A stretch of 64,000 bases of DNA from Promethearchaeota archaeon (GTDB lineage Archaea; Asgardarchaeota; Lokiarchaeia; Sigynarchaeales; SOKP01), in contig JABXKC010000002.1 in NCBI GenBank assembly GCA_013375495.1, forward strand, positions 124,001-188,000. The letters run 5' to 3'. Made by a program: the position numbers and the translations under genes. How positions within the stretch are numbered: position 1 is the first letter of the stretch; each line of letters begins with the position of its first letter. The notes beneath the pieces are model-generated. The model was not told where the DNA came from. It was given only the letters and a program-made list of their open reading frames with translations, and did not search any database. Positions 9,477-17,191 of the stretch are shown here, one piece after another.

Positions 9477-12470
9477 CTACATAGTTTCTCTATATATCTC
9501 TACAATTTTCTTTTTCCGAGATCTTTTTAGTAAAACCCTCATCCCTATCAGAGTAAAAATGATAGAAAGTACAAACACAAAAATCATATCTGATAAGGGA
9601 AACACGGGAATATTAGGCAAACCACTCGTTAAATTCAACGATACGCTTAACAATAATCCCGTTGTCCATCCTACTAGAACACCAACCGTTCCACTACTAA
9701 TCATTATAATTAACGATTCTATAGTGAATAGTCTTCCGATTTCTTTCCCCTTTAATCCTAAAGTTCTAATAATCGCAATTTCCTTCTTTCTTTCGATTAT
9801 TGTGGAATATGTAGATGAAAGTAATCCAAAAAGACAAATTATTATTGTTGCGTCTAAGGTTATAGTGAAAAATATCGCAATCATAGTAAAAAATAATTCT
9901 TGCTGGGTAATTTCAGCTCTCAAACTAATAACATCAAAGTTAAAAATGCCTTTTTTTCCATAAACATCGTTAATAATTTGCTGTGGTGAGTTTTTAGCTT
10001 CTTGGTTGAGTTGAATAAAGATTTTATCTAAATAGGGAATAAGTGGAATATCCATGATATTCATATAAATATCTTGTGAAATCATAACTCCTCCCATATT
10101 TGCTGTTGCGACCATTCTGGCAAATTTTCCAGAAAAACCTGGCATAGCTGCTGCTACACCGGCGATTCTAAATTTATATATTTCAGATTCGTCCCCTCGG
10201 CGTATTTCCATTTGTATAATATCACCTAAATTCATATCGAGACTTAAAGATATAGCTTCAGAAATTATACACGCAGGAGTTTCTTGCTCTTTAAAAACTT
10301 GCCCAAAGGAAGCAGAAAGGTCTCCTTGAGTAAAGTCGATATAATCTGTCTTAATTGTAGAAGGATAAAGTTCGTCAATACCTATCAAACTTACTTCTAA
10401 AGTCGATATTCCCGCTAAATCACCAATCATGGCGGTAAATTCTTTACCATCCTCCGAGTAAATTTGCGTTAAATGGAAAGGACTTGCGATTACAGAAGAT
10501 ATTCTTTCAATTCCTTCTAACTTTAACAATTCTTCTTCGAAGTTGCTAGTAAGGATTGTATTTGGATTAATTGAAAATCCGTCCACCTGACTAGTTTTAG
10601 GGGGCGTAGGCGAAGAGCTCAAAAATTCTCCTCCTCCTCCAAACAACCCAAAACCTTCCGCTTCTTCAGGATCAACCCACCCTTTTGTTTCTATTACTAA
10701 GTCTGCACCATAGTTAAGATTTGCGCTAACAACTCCTTGGTTTCCTAAAAAACTAAATACACTTGAAGTAAATATCACAAAAGAAAACGTAAAGGCAAAA
10801 GTCATAATAGTGCTTGAATTTCTTCTTGCATACCTAAAAATGAATATTCTATACACTGGTGCTAATTTTTTGGTAAAGAATTGAAAAAATCTTATGAATA
10901 TCCTTAGAATCAAAGGTAATATACCAAGCCCCGCTAATGTCATTCCAATTAAAAATATTAAAAGGAGGGCTATCAATGTACCTGCCATTAATGCAGTATC
11001 TCCAGTACTTAAAATCCTGGGAAGAACAAAAAGTACGAAAGCGGCGTTTACAGTTAAGATTGTACCTACCAAAAGCAATTTGTAATTTATAGAAGCTCGT
11101 TTCTGTAGCTTGTATAATACATCTTCTTTACGATAAGGATGGATTGATTCAATCAATTGGAGTTTCATAACTTTTAGGGCTGGAGAAATACTTACAACTA
11201 TTCCGACGCTCAATCCTATCATATATGATATTAATATAGACCATATCGTTGTAGAAAAAGTAATGTTACCTGCTAATCCTGGTATAGCTTGCGCAACAGC
11301 AGCACCTGCGATGGGGAGTACAACATACTCCGTAGTTAATTGTGCTAAAATTATCCCTAAAATGGTACCCGAATTACATAACAACATCCCCTGGGTTAAC
11401 ACAATAATTAAACTATATTTCTTAGTAGCTCCTAATGTTCGAAAGATACCGAATTCTCGTATCCGTTCTTCTACAGAAGTTTTAAGTATTCCATTGATTA
11501 AAACTCCCGAGATCAACATAGAAATCATTGACACAAACACAAAAATGATGGTAAGCCCTACACTAAACAATTCAGAATAACCTAATATTTCTACTTTAGG
11601 CGAATCGATGTCATATTTATTGAGTCCAATTAAAAGTTGAATCTCGCCTGCTATTTTTTTGACTCTATTTTCAGAACCCTTAATATCTCGAGCATCGTAA
11701 ATATTTTGACCTTTTTTCAATGTAAGTATTAATTCATTACACTTTCCACTAAAAGTTTCATTTCCAAAAGTCTCATAAAGTGTATTGATGTCGACGACTA
11801 TAAGAGGGCGAAATGTATAACCTATTGGCCATTTTAATTGAAAATCAAAAATACTATCGATAGTAAAATTTCTTACCCTGTAATAGTATTGATCACCGTG
11901 CCAAAAACCCATTCTTATTTCAATAGTGTCGTTTACTGCATAATTAATTACATCGTTTAAACCGTGATAAATAGCACAATGATTTAAAGGTAAACTCGAC
12001 AGTTCTAACAGCTCATTTGACTCTGGCTTGATAAAACTACCAAAATTTAATTGATTTTCTAATTCGAAATCTATACCTGAAATGAACACACCCCTTCTTC
12101 GATTTTCTAATTCTTGAGTTTCTATTCCTTTAGAGAAATTAACATTACCCCTTAGACTCATTCTCGGAATGTAATTTTGAATTTCATCTACTTCGTTTTG
12201 TATCTTATTGATTATATTTTGATAATCGTAATAATCAGAGCGATTTTCTGGTTCTCCATTGTAATGTCTTACTTCTATGTTAAAGTCTTGTTGCCCCGCG
12301 TCAATGCTTAAATAATCGATAAAAGTCACAGAAATAGAATCAGATAAAAAGAGGATTAATGCCAAAAGTGAAATGGAAACTGTTATCCCTAAAACTCCCA
12401 CAAAAGTCCTTGTTTTGTGCCGCAAAAGGTCTTTAAATGCGTATTTAAACACTAATTTTACATTAGGCAT
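9477..12470 (-). CDS. FtsX-family ABC transporter permease, duplicated MacB/LolC architecture
   Basis: 997 residues with about ten membrane helices arranged as two FtsX modules. Each has an extracellular MacB_PCD-like domain between helix 1 and the helix bundle. Helix 1 is at about 24-45; a three-helix bundle begins at about 306. Another helical block lies near 475-590, a second extracellular domain runs to about 850, and the last three helices end the protein. The motif EFGIFRTLGATKK and its second copy EIAIIRTLGLKGKE are the coupling-helix signatures that dock on the ATPase. In this family (type VII ABC systems) ATP hydrolysis usually drives mechanical movement of extracellular domains, either extruding lipoproteins or peptides or activating enzymes as FtsEX does. 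It lies 52 bases after the ATPase gene and 16 bases before the surface-protein gene, so it is the likely membrane motor of the locus. Confidence 0.93.
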   Translation of the reverse strand: MPNVKLVFKYAFKDLLRHKTRTFVGVLGITVSISLLALILFLSDSISVTFIDYLSIDAGQQDFNIEVRHYNGEPENRSDYYDYQNIINKIQNEVDEIQNYIPRMSLRGNVNFSKGIETQELENRRRGVFISGIDFELENQLNFGSFIKPESNELLELSSLPLNHCAIYHGLNDVINYAVNDTIEIRMGFWHGDQYYYRVRNFTIDSIFDFQLKWPIGYTFRPLIVVDINTLYETFGNETFSGKCNELILTLKKGQNIYDARDIKGSENRVKKIAGEIQLLIGLNKYDIDSPKVEILGYSELFSVGLTIIFVFVSMISMLISGVLINGILKTSVEERIREFGIFRTLGATKKYSLIIVLTQGMLLCNSGTILGIILAQLTTEYVVLPIAGAAVAQAIPGLAGNITFSTTIWSILISYMIGLSVGIVVSISPALKVMKLQLIESIHPYRKEDVLYKLQKRASINYKLLLVGTILTVNAAFVLFVLPRILSTGDTALMAGTLIALLLIFLIGMTLAGLGILPLILRIFIRFFQFFTKKLAPVYRIFIFRYARRNSSTIMTFAFTFSFVIFTSSVFSFLGNQGVVSANLNYGADLVIETKGWVDPEEAEGFGLFGGGGEFLSSSPTPPKTSQVDGFSINPNTILTSNFEEELLKLEGIERISSVIASPFHLTQIYSEDGKEFTAMIGDLAGISTLEVSLIGIDELYPSTIKTDYIDFTQGDLSASFGQVFKEQETPACIISEAISLSLDMNLGDIIQMEIRRGDESEIYKFRIAGVAAAMPGFSGKFARMVATANMGGVMISQDIYMNIMDIPLIPYLDKIFIQLNQEAKNSPQQIINDVYGKKGIFNFDVISLRAEITQQELFFTMIAIFFTITLDATIIICLFGLLSSTYSTIIERKKEIAIIRTLGLKGKEIGRLFTIESLIIMISSGTVGVLVGWTTGLLLSVSLNLTSGLPNIPVFPLSDMIFVFVLSIIFTLIGMRVLLKRSRKKKIVEIYRETM

Positions 12471-12522
12471 TTTTATAAGAAATTATTTATTTCTACGTTA
12501 AATATTAAATTTATTAATTAAA

Positions 12523-13701
12523 CTAATCTAAAAGTAATTCGTCTCCTATTACTCTTCCATTAATGTTATTTTCCTCTACTAACTCCACCAGAATGTCGCT
12601 AAAATGTTCTGGTAAGTTCGCAATAATTGGATTTGGAATACTACTTTTTATATCATTTATTTTTATTTGGATTTTGCCCTGATTTGCAAAGAGATATCTA
12701 AAAATCATACTTTTGCACTTTTCTTTATTCATTTCAGCCTCTTGTTTTCTCCTCAATTGCATTGACTCCGTTTCCTTCAGACCACCAATTTTCCCTTCGT
12801 GGGTTAATTTCCCGTCTCTCATATGAAAAACTTTAGTAGCAAACTCAGAAACAGCTGCATCGTGCGATACGGATATAAAAGTCGCTCCTCTTTTGTTTAA
12901 ATCCCTTAGTAAATTTAAGATCATAACTCCCGTTTTACTATCCAAATCCCCCGTAGGCTCGTCTAACACGCATATGGCTGGATCGTTTGCAAATGCTCTT
13001 GCAATCGCTACTCTTTGTTGTTCCCCCCCGCTTAACTCTGAGGGTGCGTGATGAGAACGTTCTTCTAATCCTACGAGCGTTAACAAGTCGAGCGCTTTTT
13101 TCCTCTTTCCACGACGGCTCAATTTTCCAGAAAAATGCAAAGGTACCATTACATTTTCTAATGCGGTCATCTGAGGAAGTAAGTTGTAAAATTGAAATAC
13201 AAATCCAATCCGTTCTCTTCTTATCTCTGCCAAAGCGTTATCGTTAAGCATAGAGATATTACGACCCTCTAAGAAAATTTTACCTCGAGTTGGAGTATCC
13301 AGTCCTCCTATTAAGTTTAAAAGAGTCGTTTTGCCACTTCCTGAAGGACCCATGATATCTATAAAGTTTCCTTTATCAATTGTTAAATCTACTCCTCGAA
13401 GTGCTGCAACAGCTGTTGTTCCAAGCAGATAAGTTTTGTGCAAATTCTCAACTACAATTAAATGATCGTAATCCTTCCCAATCTCTTTTTCTTGCTTTAA
13501 TTCAGTTTTAATCTGCTTTCTTTGTTCTCGAGATAATGAAAGTGTTTCAGATTTTTGCGTTTTAATTAAATCCTTCTGTTTTTTCACTTGCCACTTCCGA
13601 AACTCTTTACTTTCTTTTCCTTTCCAAATCGCAAGCTTTCCTGTTTCATTTTCAAATTCATCCATTTCTGGACTTTTTTTGACAATTCTACCTTCAGACA
13701 T
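12523..13701 (-). CDS. ABC transporter ATPase, LolD/FtsE/MacB type, with long N- and C-terminal extensions
   Basis: 392 residues, against about 230 for a typical LolD. The nucleotide-binding core runs from about 80 to 310: Walker A GPSGSGKTT (118-126), Q-loop VFQFYNLLPQ, signature LSGGEQQR (223-230), Walker B ICVLDEP (243-249), D-loop GDLD and the switch His in ISVSHD. About 75 charged, probably helical residues precede it, and about 85 residues follow with an acidic end (ending LLLD). These extensions could dock the cytoplasmic tails of the two large membrane proteins, though nothing in the sequence proves it. It is the first gene of the leftward operon. ATG at 13701 follows a TATA-like AT tract about 25-35 bases upstream (TTTTAATTTTTTAAT on the minus strand). 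Family assignment is firm; the transported or moved substrate is not known. Confidence 0.95.
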   Translation of the reverse strand: MSEGRIVKKSPEMDEFENETGKLAIWKGKESKEFRKWQVKKQKDLIKTQKSETLSLSREQRKQIKTELKQEKEIGKDYDHLIVVENLHKTYLLGTTAVAALRGVDLTIDKGNFIDIMGPSGSGKTTLLNLIGGLDTPTRGKIFLEGRNISMLNDNALAEIRRERIGFVFQFYNLLPQMTALENVMVPLHFSGKLSRRGKRKKALDLLTLVGLEERSHHAPSELSGGEQQRVAIARAFANDPAICVLDEPTGDLDSKTGVMILNLLRDLNKRGATFISVSHDAAVSEFATKVFHMRDGKLTHEGKIGGLKETESMQLRRKQEAEMNKEKCKSMIFRYLFANQGKIQIKINDIKSSIPNPIIANLPEHFSDILVELVEENNINGRVIGDELLLD

Positions 13702-13934
13702 AAAGATTAACCCGTTTTTATTAAAAAATTAAAATGAAGAATTATAACAAAAATATTCTATTATGCTGTAGGATTAGAAGTGTTAAAAAAGTTTTAAACC
13801 TTAAGATTCTATTTTATTCGAACAATCAATAAAAATCAACTCCACTAAAGAGATCAAACCTCAAATCAAGGATTATCCTTAATAGGCAATTCAAAATGAA
13901 CTGATAATAAATTGTTGTAAAAAATGCGAGGGAT

Positions 13935-14657
13935 TTATTGATTTCGTAAATAATTTAAAATTTTAAGACATAAATCTTTCTCAGCGTCTATTTTTCGTTT
14001 ATATTCCTCTGATCTTAAAGTTATAGGAAGCTCATAAATTATATTTTGGTTTTGATCTAAAATTTTAAGATTTTTCACAACCCATCGAGAATCGTTTTCT
14101 GGACCAAGCTTCTCATATTCAAAGTCTAATTTTGGTGTGAGTCTGTATCTCTCTTGAACATATTCTAAGAGATGGTTTTTATATAAGTGTGGCGATTGCT
14201 CTACTAAAGATTCCCAATCGTTAAAATATTTATCTATAATTTTTTGTTCAACCATTTTGAGATCATAATTAGAATCTAGATAAATTGCTCCACAAATAGC
14301 TTCGAAAACCTCAGCTAAAATCTTTGTATCTTCTATTTTTTGTTTATTCGACGCGATTATATATCTCCATAATTCTATTTCATTTGCTACTTTTAAAAAT
14401 GTCTGATTATCTTCTAACTGTAATTTAGTTTTAGTAAGATTACCTGGATCGTCCTCACCGTTATTATATAATTTCAAACTTAAGATTAATTTCATTACGG
14501 CATCTCCAAGCGTCTCTAAGATATCGTAATGAGGCAGATTATTTTCATTTCCATACTGAGGTGTGGTTAAAGCTTGAAGTAATAACTCAGGATTTTTAAA
14601 TCGATAACTAATAAAATCTTGAAATTGGTTTAATTTATCTTTAGAATTTTTTTCCAT
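13935..14657 (-). CDS. rnc: Ribonuclease III (RNase III catalytic domain plus dsRNA-binding domain)
   Basis: 240 residues from ATG 14657. The catalytic domain shows the RNase III signature as DILETLGDAVMKL and the second metal motif as ILAEVFEAICGAIYLD. A C-terminal dsRBD-like region (about 155-240) begins near KNHLLEYVQERY and ends with the helix DAEKDLCLKILNYL. RNase III cleaves double-stranded RNA, for example rRNA precursors. Against the bacterial enzyme the central Glu and Asp are kept (E48, D52 here), as is the last Glu (E119), but the usual first Glu is Asp (D45) and the usual Asp before the last Glu is Glu (E116). Both changes are conservative, so activity is plausible. A TTG at 14678 is in frame, but the TATA position fits a leaderless ATG at 14657. 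RNase III is widespread in bacteria and eukaryotes and uncommon in archaea. Confidence 0.9.
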   Translation of the reverse strand: MEKNSKDKLNQFQDFISYRFKNPELLLQALTTPQYGNENNLPHYDILETLGDAVMKLILSLKLYNNGEDDPGNLTKTKLQLEDNQTFLKVANEIELWRYIIASNKQKIEDTKILAEVFEAICGAIYLDSNYDLKMVEQKIIDKYFNDWESLVEQSPHLYKNHLLEYVQERYRLTPKLDFEYEKLGPENDSRWVVKNLKILDQNQNIIYELPITLRSEEYKRKIDAEKDLCLKILNYLRNQ

Positions 14658-14711
14658 ATCTATAAAGTACGTAAGCAAAAATTTAAAAATTTAAACAAAG
14701 GTAGGTTATAT
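14658..14711. promoter_or_regulatory. Shared divergent promoter with a symmetric TATA-like box
   Basis: Between the divergent RNase III gene and the gene at 14712 lies the nearly palindromic box ATTTAAAAATTTAAA (14681-14695). Its centre is about 25 bases before the ATG of the plus-strand gene and about 30 bases before the RNase III ATG. Both distances fit archaeal leaderless transcripts fired in opposite directions from one box. AAGGTAGG at 14698-14705 could instead serve as a ribosome site for the plus-strand gene. Confidence 0.45.
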
Positions 14712-15143
14712 ATGGAGCGGGAAATTGTTGATAAAGCCCTTTCGATCCTTAAAGATATAGAAGAAAAAAACCTCAAAATAGAAGAAGTTCTTTCAGATAT
14801 GTCAATTTCGTCAAGAAACGATCTTCTTAGAGATATAACCCGCGATATTATTGAAAAGAACAACCTTATTAAAGAACATGGTTTATCCAATGAATTTGTT
14901 TGTGAGCCCTTATCTTCGGATCCAGAGGTAGTTTCAATTAATTCACTTCTTGAGAGTCTCGTCTCTAAAGTAGAAAAAAATCCTTCAAAAAAAGTCATTT
15001 ACTTGAGACTCTTTCTTGACAGATTTCACGATATCTCAGATCAAGATAAAAAGGTAATAATTCAATCTGTTAAAGAAGAAGATACAACGGGATTAAAAGA
15101 AAAGATGATATCCCTAATTAAAGTTTTTCAGTTAGAAATTTAA
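14712..15143 (+). CDS. Small helical protein of unknown function
   Basis: 143 residues, predicted almost wholly alpha-helical, acidic at the N-terminus (MEREIVDKALSILKDIEEKN) with a Lys-rich middle. No membrane segment, no cysteine cluster (only one Cys) and no recognised enzyme motif. Heptad-like spacing of Leu/Ile in residues 1-60 suggests a helical bundle or coiled coil. It is divergent from RNase III and may share its promoter, which hints at co-regulation but not at a function. The ATG start at 14712 is well placed relative to the shared TATA-like box. The long frame on the opposite strand here is a shadow. Confidence 0.75.
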   Translation: MEREIVDKALSILKDIEEKNLKIEEVLSDMSISSRNDLLRDITRDIIEKNNLIKEHGLSNEFVCEPLSSDPEVVSINSLLESLVSKVEKNPSKKVIYLRLFLDRFHDISDQDKKVIIQSVKEEDTTGLKEKMISLIKVFQLEI

Positions 15144-15215
15144 ACCCTTTCTTATTATTCCCTTGTTCTAAGGATTTTAATTTTTAAAAAAAGGAGTTTA
15201 ATAAAAGTTATAGAT

Positions 15216-15611
15216 TTAATAGTTAAATAGTTGTAACAATGTTAGTGCTTTAAAGAGCCCTCTTATCCTTATCTTAAATGTAAGAACTTTGCCTACTACA
15301 CTGCCAATACTAAGATCATCGCTCGTTAAAAGCTCAACAAAATCGTTTGTCTTCGCTTGTATACGCCCATCCCATCCTGCATTTTTCTTCTTAATGTTTT
15401 CTTTTGGATTATTCTTGATTTCTTCGACATATATTGTGCCTTTGTCAATTACAATCAATGCGGCATTCTTTCCATCGGTCGCATTTAAAAGAATTTTAAC
15501 AGTTCTATCCTTAAAATCTTCTTTAAATTTTTCAATCTCGTTCAATGGTTCAATTTGTTTCGATACAACACCAGCAAATCCTCTTAATCTTTTCTTTTTT
15601 TCTTCTGTCAT
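15216..15611 (-). CDS. SCP2 sterol-carrier-like domain protein
   Basis: 131 residues. The pattern fits an SCP2-like lipid-binding fold: a strand pair ending in AALIVIDKGTIYVEE, a Trp-Asp-Gly turn (NAGWDGRIQAKTNDFVELL), and a final GKVLTFKIRIRGLF strand followed by a hydrophobic helix KALTLLQLF. SCP2 proteins bind acyl-CoA or other lipids in a hydrophobic tunnel. The N-terminal basic MTEEKKKRLRG is probably disordered. It is a single gene convergent with the 14712 gene. An ATG start at 15611 follows an AT-rich upstream tract. The fold assignment is by pattern only and moderate; a generic alpha/beta protein is the alternative. Confidence 0.6.
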   Translation of the reverse strand: MTEEKKKRLRGFAGVVSKQIEPLNEIEKFKEDFKDRTVKILLNATDGKNAALIVIDKGTIYVEEIKNNPKENIKKKNAGWDGRIQAKTNDFVELLTSDDLSIGSVVGKVLTFKIRIRGLFKALTLLQLFNY

Positions 15612-15775
15612 TATAATTCGTTTTTAGTAGTAATTTATCTAAAAGGAAATTTTTTTTCCCAATTATATTTTATCTTTTTTATCTTTAGTTTTAAAATTAC
15701 ATAAATATAATTTTAATCTAAAGTCCAAAAATAGAATGAAGAAATGAGCTAAAATTGGCGAGCGTTTTTAATAAA

Positions 15776-16027
15776 CTAAAAGTCTTCTGCTCCACCTAAT
15801 TCAAAAAATTCCTCAAAAGCTTTTCTGTCTTGTGCAGAGATTTTAGCGCTAGCCAAGGTTTCCGTCACGACAATAGGAGCAGTCTCCTTTTCGTCGTGTT
15901 TTATCTTCTTAACTATTTTAAAATCGTCTGCTTTCGCATCCAAATCGAATTCTTTATCGCACGCTTTGCAATATAACTTTTGATTCTTAGGAAAAATTAT
16001 ATTATCGCAATCCGGGCAAAACTTCAT
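15776..16027 (-). CDS. RPB9/TFS-like N-terminal zinc-ribbon protein
   Basis: 83 residues from ATG 16027. It begins MKFCPDCDN followed by YCKACDKEF, the CPxC...CxxC ribbon found at the N-terminus of RNA polymerase subunit RPB9 and archaeal factor TFS. After a variable linker it ends acidic (RKAFEEFFELGGAEDF). The second, catalytic TFIIS ribbon with its DE hairpin is absent, so it cannot be a full TFS cleavage factor. It may be a polymerase-bound RPB9-like subunit or a regulator. The start is set by a ribosome site GGTGGTAATC just upstream of ATG 16027. The frame is open further upstream to 16117, but that extension is not needed and lies in the probable leader. Confidence 0.75.
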   Translation of the reverse strand: MKFCPDCDNIIFPKNQKLYCKACDKEFDLDAKADDFKIVKKIKHDEKETAPIVVTETLASAKISAQDRKAFEEFFELGGAEDF

Positions 16028-16376
16028 GATTTCGATTACCACCAAATTTTTTATATTTTTATTAAATTTTTTCGTATGCCAGTTACTTAAACATGTTATA
16101 CAATATTCGTTTCTCAATTAATTATAAAACTACTTAACATTTATAAACTTAATGGCGACCAATTATGTATGTCGCAATCGGGTATTTAAATTTTTCTTTT
16201 ACGTAATTATTGTATTACTAATAATTCGGCTATAAGAATTTTGTTTGTGAAAGTGGTGATTATCAGAAGTCATCGTTTTATTAGTCAATCGATTAAAATT
16301 TAGTGAAATAAACATTTAATTAAAAAGAAATATTAAATGTCTTCAACTACAGTATATTTTAAATGAGATTTGCAGA

Positions 16377-17102
16377 ATGAAAAAGGATGAAAACAATATT
16401 ATTATAATAGGACATCGCGGTGCAAGTGTGATATCACCCCCAAACACTTTAAAAGCGTTTAAGAAAGCCATTGAATTAAAAGCAGATTATGTGGAATTTG
16501 ATATCCATATTACAAAAGATAGTGAAATAGTGATCATTCACGATTCTGACACATTTGATATCACAGGAGTTAAAGGAGTGATAAAAGATATGACTCTAGA
16601 ACAAATTAAAAGTATAGATGCGGGTGAAGGCGAAAAAATCCCTACTTTACAAGAGCTCATAAATATCGCTGGAAAGAAGATGGGATTACAAATTGAGATT
16701 AAAGCAACTAACCTCCTTGAGAAACTAATACAAATTCTAAAAGAAGAGAATTTACTAGACACATCAATAGTTAGTAGTTTCATGTTTGATGAAGTACTAA
16801 AATTGAAACTCCTCGAACCAGTCCTAAAAGTAGGTCTACTCTTACCAGTAGAGTTAGAACAACCAAATCTAATTAAGAGGAAAATTAAAAAGGTTGCAAA
16901 AAACAACTTTTACTCTCTTCATCCACATTATTCTATTACTGATAAAGAAATTGTCAATTTCGCTCATGAATATGGCCTTAAAGTTATTGTTTGGACCGTA
17001 AATGATAGAAAAATTATGGAAAATTTAATGGAAATCGGTGTTGACGGTATTATTACTGATGATATTTCATTAGCTAACGATGTATTTGGCAGATTAATTT
17101 AA
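16377..17102 (+). CDS. Glycerophosphodiester phosphodiesterase family protein
   Basis: 241 residues, a complete GDPD TIM barrel. The catalytic/metal set is visible: GHRGA (H13), the EFDIH motif (E40, D42) and IVIIHD (H55). The C-terminal barrel strands end in VIVWTVND and GVDGIITDD. Such enzymes hydrolyse glycerophosphodiesters to sn-glycerol phosphate and an alcohol. In an archaeon the substrate may be a scavenged bacterial lipid headgroup or an ether-lipid breakdown product. The usual PENT motif reads PPNT here, a substitution at a commonly conserved Glu. There is no signal peptide, so it is cytoplasmic. TATA-like sequence at about 16350-16362 lies about 25 bases before ATG, suggesting a leaderless transcript. 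The next gene starts 89 bases downstream. Confidence 0.92.
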   Translation: MKKDENNIIIIGHRGASVISPPNTLKAFKKAIELKADYVEFDIHITKDSEIVIIHDSDTFDITGVKGVIKDMTLEQIKSIDAGEGEKIPTLQELINIAGKKMGLQIEIKATNLLEKLIQILKEENLLDTSIVSSFMFDEVLKLKLLEPVLKVGLLLPVELEQPNLIKRKIKKVAKNNFYSLHPHYSITDKEIVNFAHEYGLKVIVWTVNDRKIMENLMEIGVDGIITDDISLANDVFGRLI

Positions 17103-17191
17103 CTAAATGCCGTTTAAATCCTTAATAAAATATTTTAGTCAAGCTCTATTATATTTCTTAATAATTTATATGAATTTTAAGCAAATGAACA

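Noticed and set aside
13868..13880. AAGGATTATCCTT palindrome
   Set aside because: Isolated 13-base dyad in an AT-rich gap; no second copy and no clear promoter position, so not listed as a site.
14660..14998. 112-residue frame on the minus strand opposite the gene at 14712
   Set aside because: Ser/Leu/Arg-rich antisense shadow without ribosome site or recognisable pattern; the plus-strand gene has the better promoter.
16028..16117. Upstream extension of the zinc-ribbon gene (MRNEYCITCLSN...)
   Set aside because: The GGTGGTAATC ribosome site and the family start MKFCPDC point to ATG 16027.
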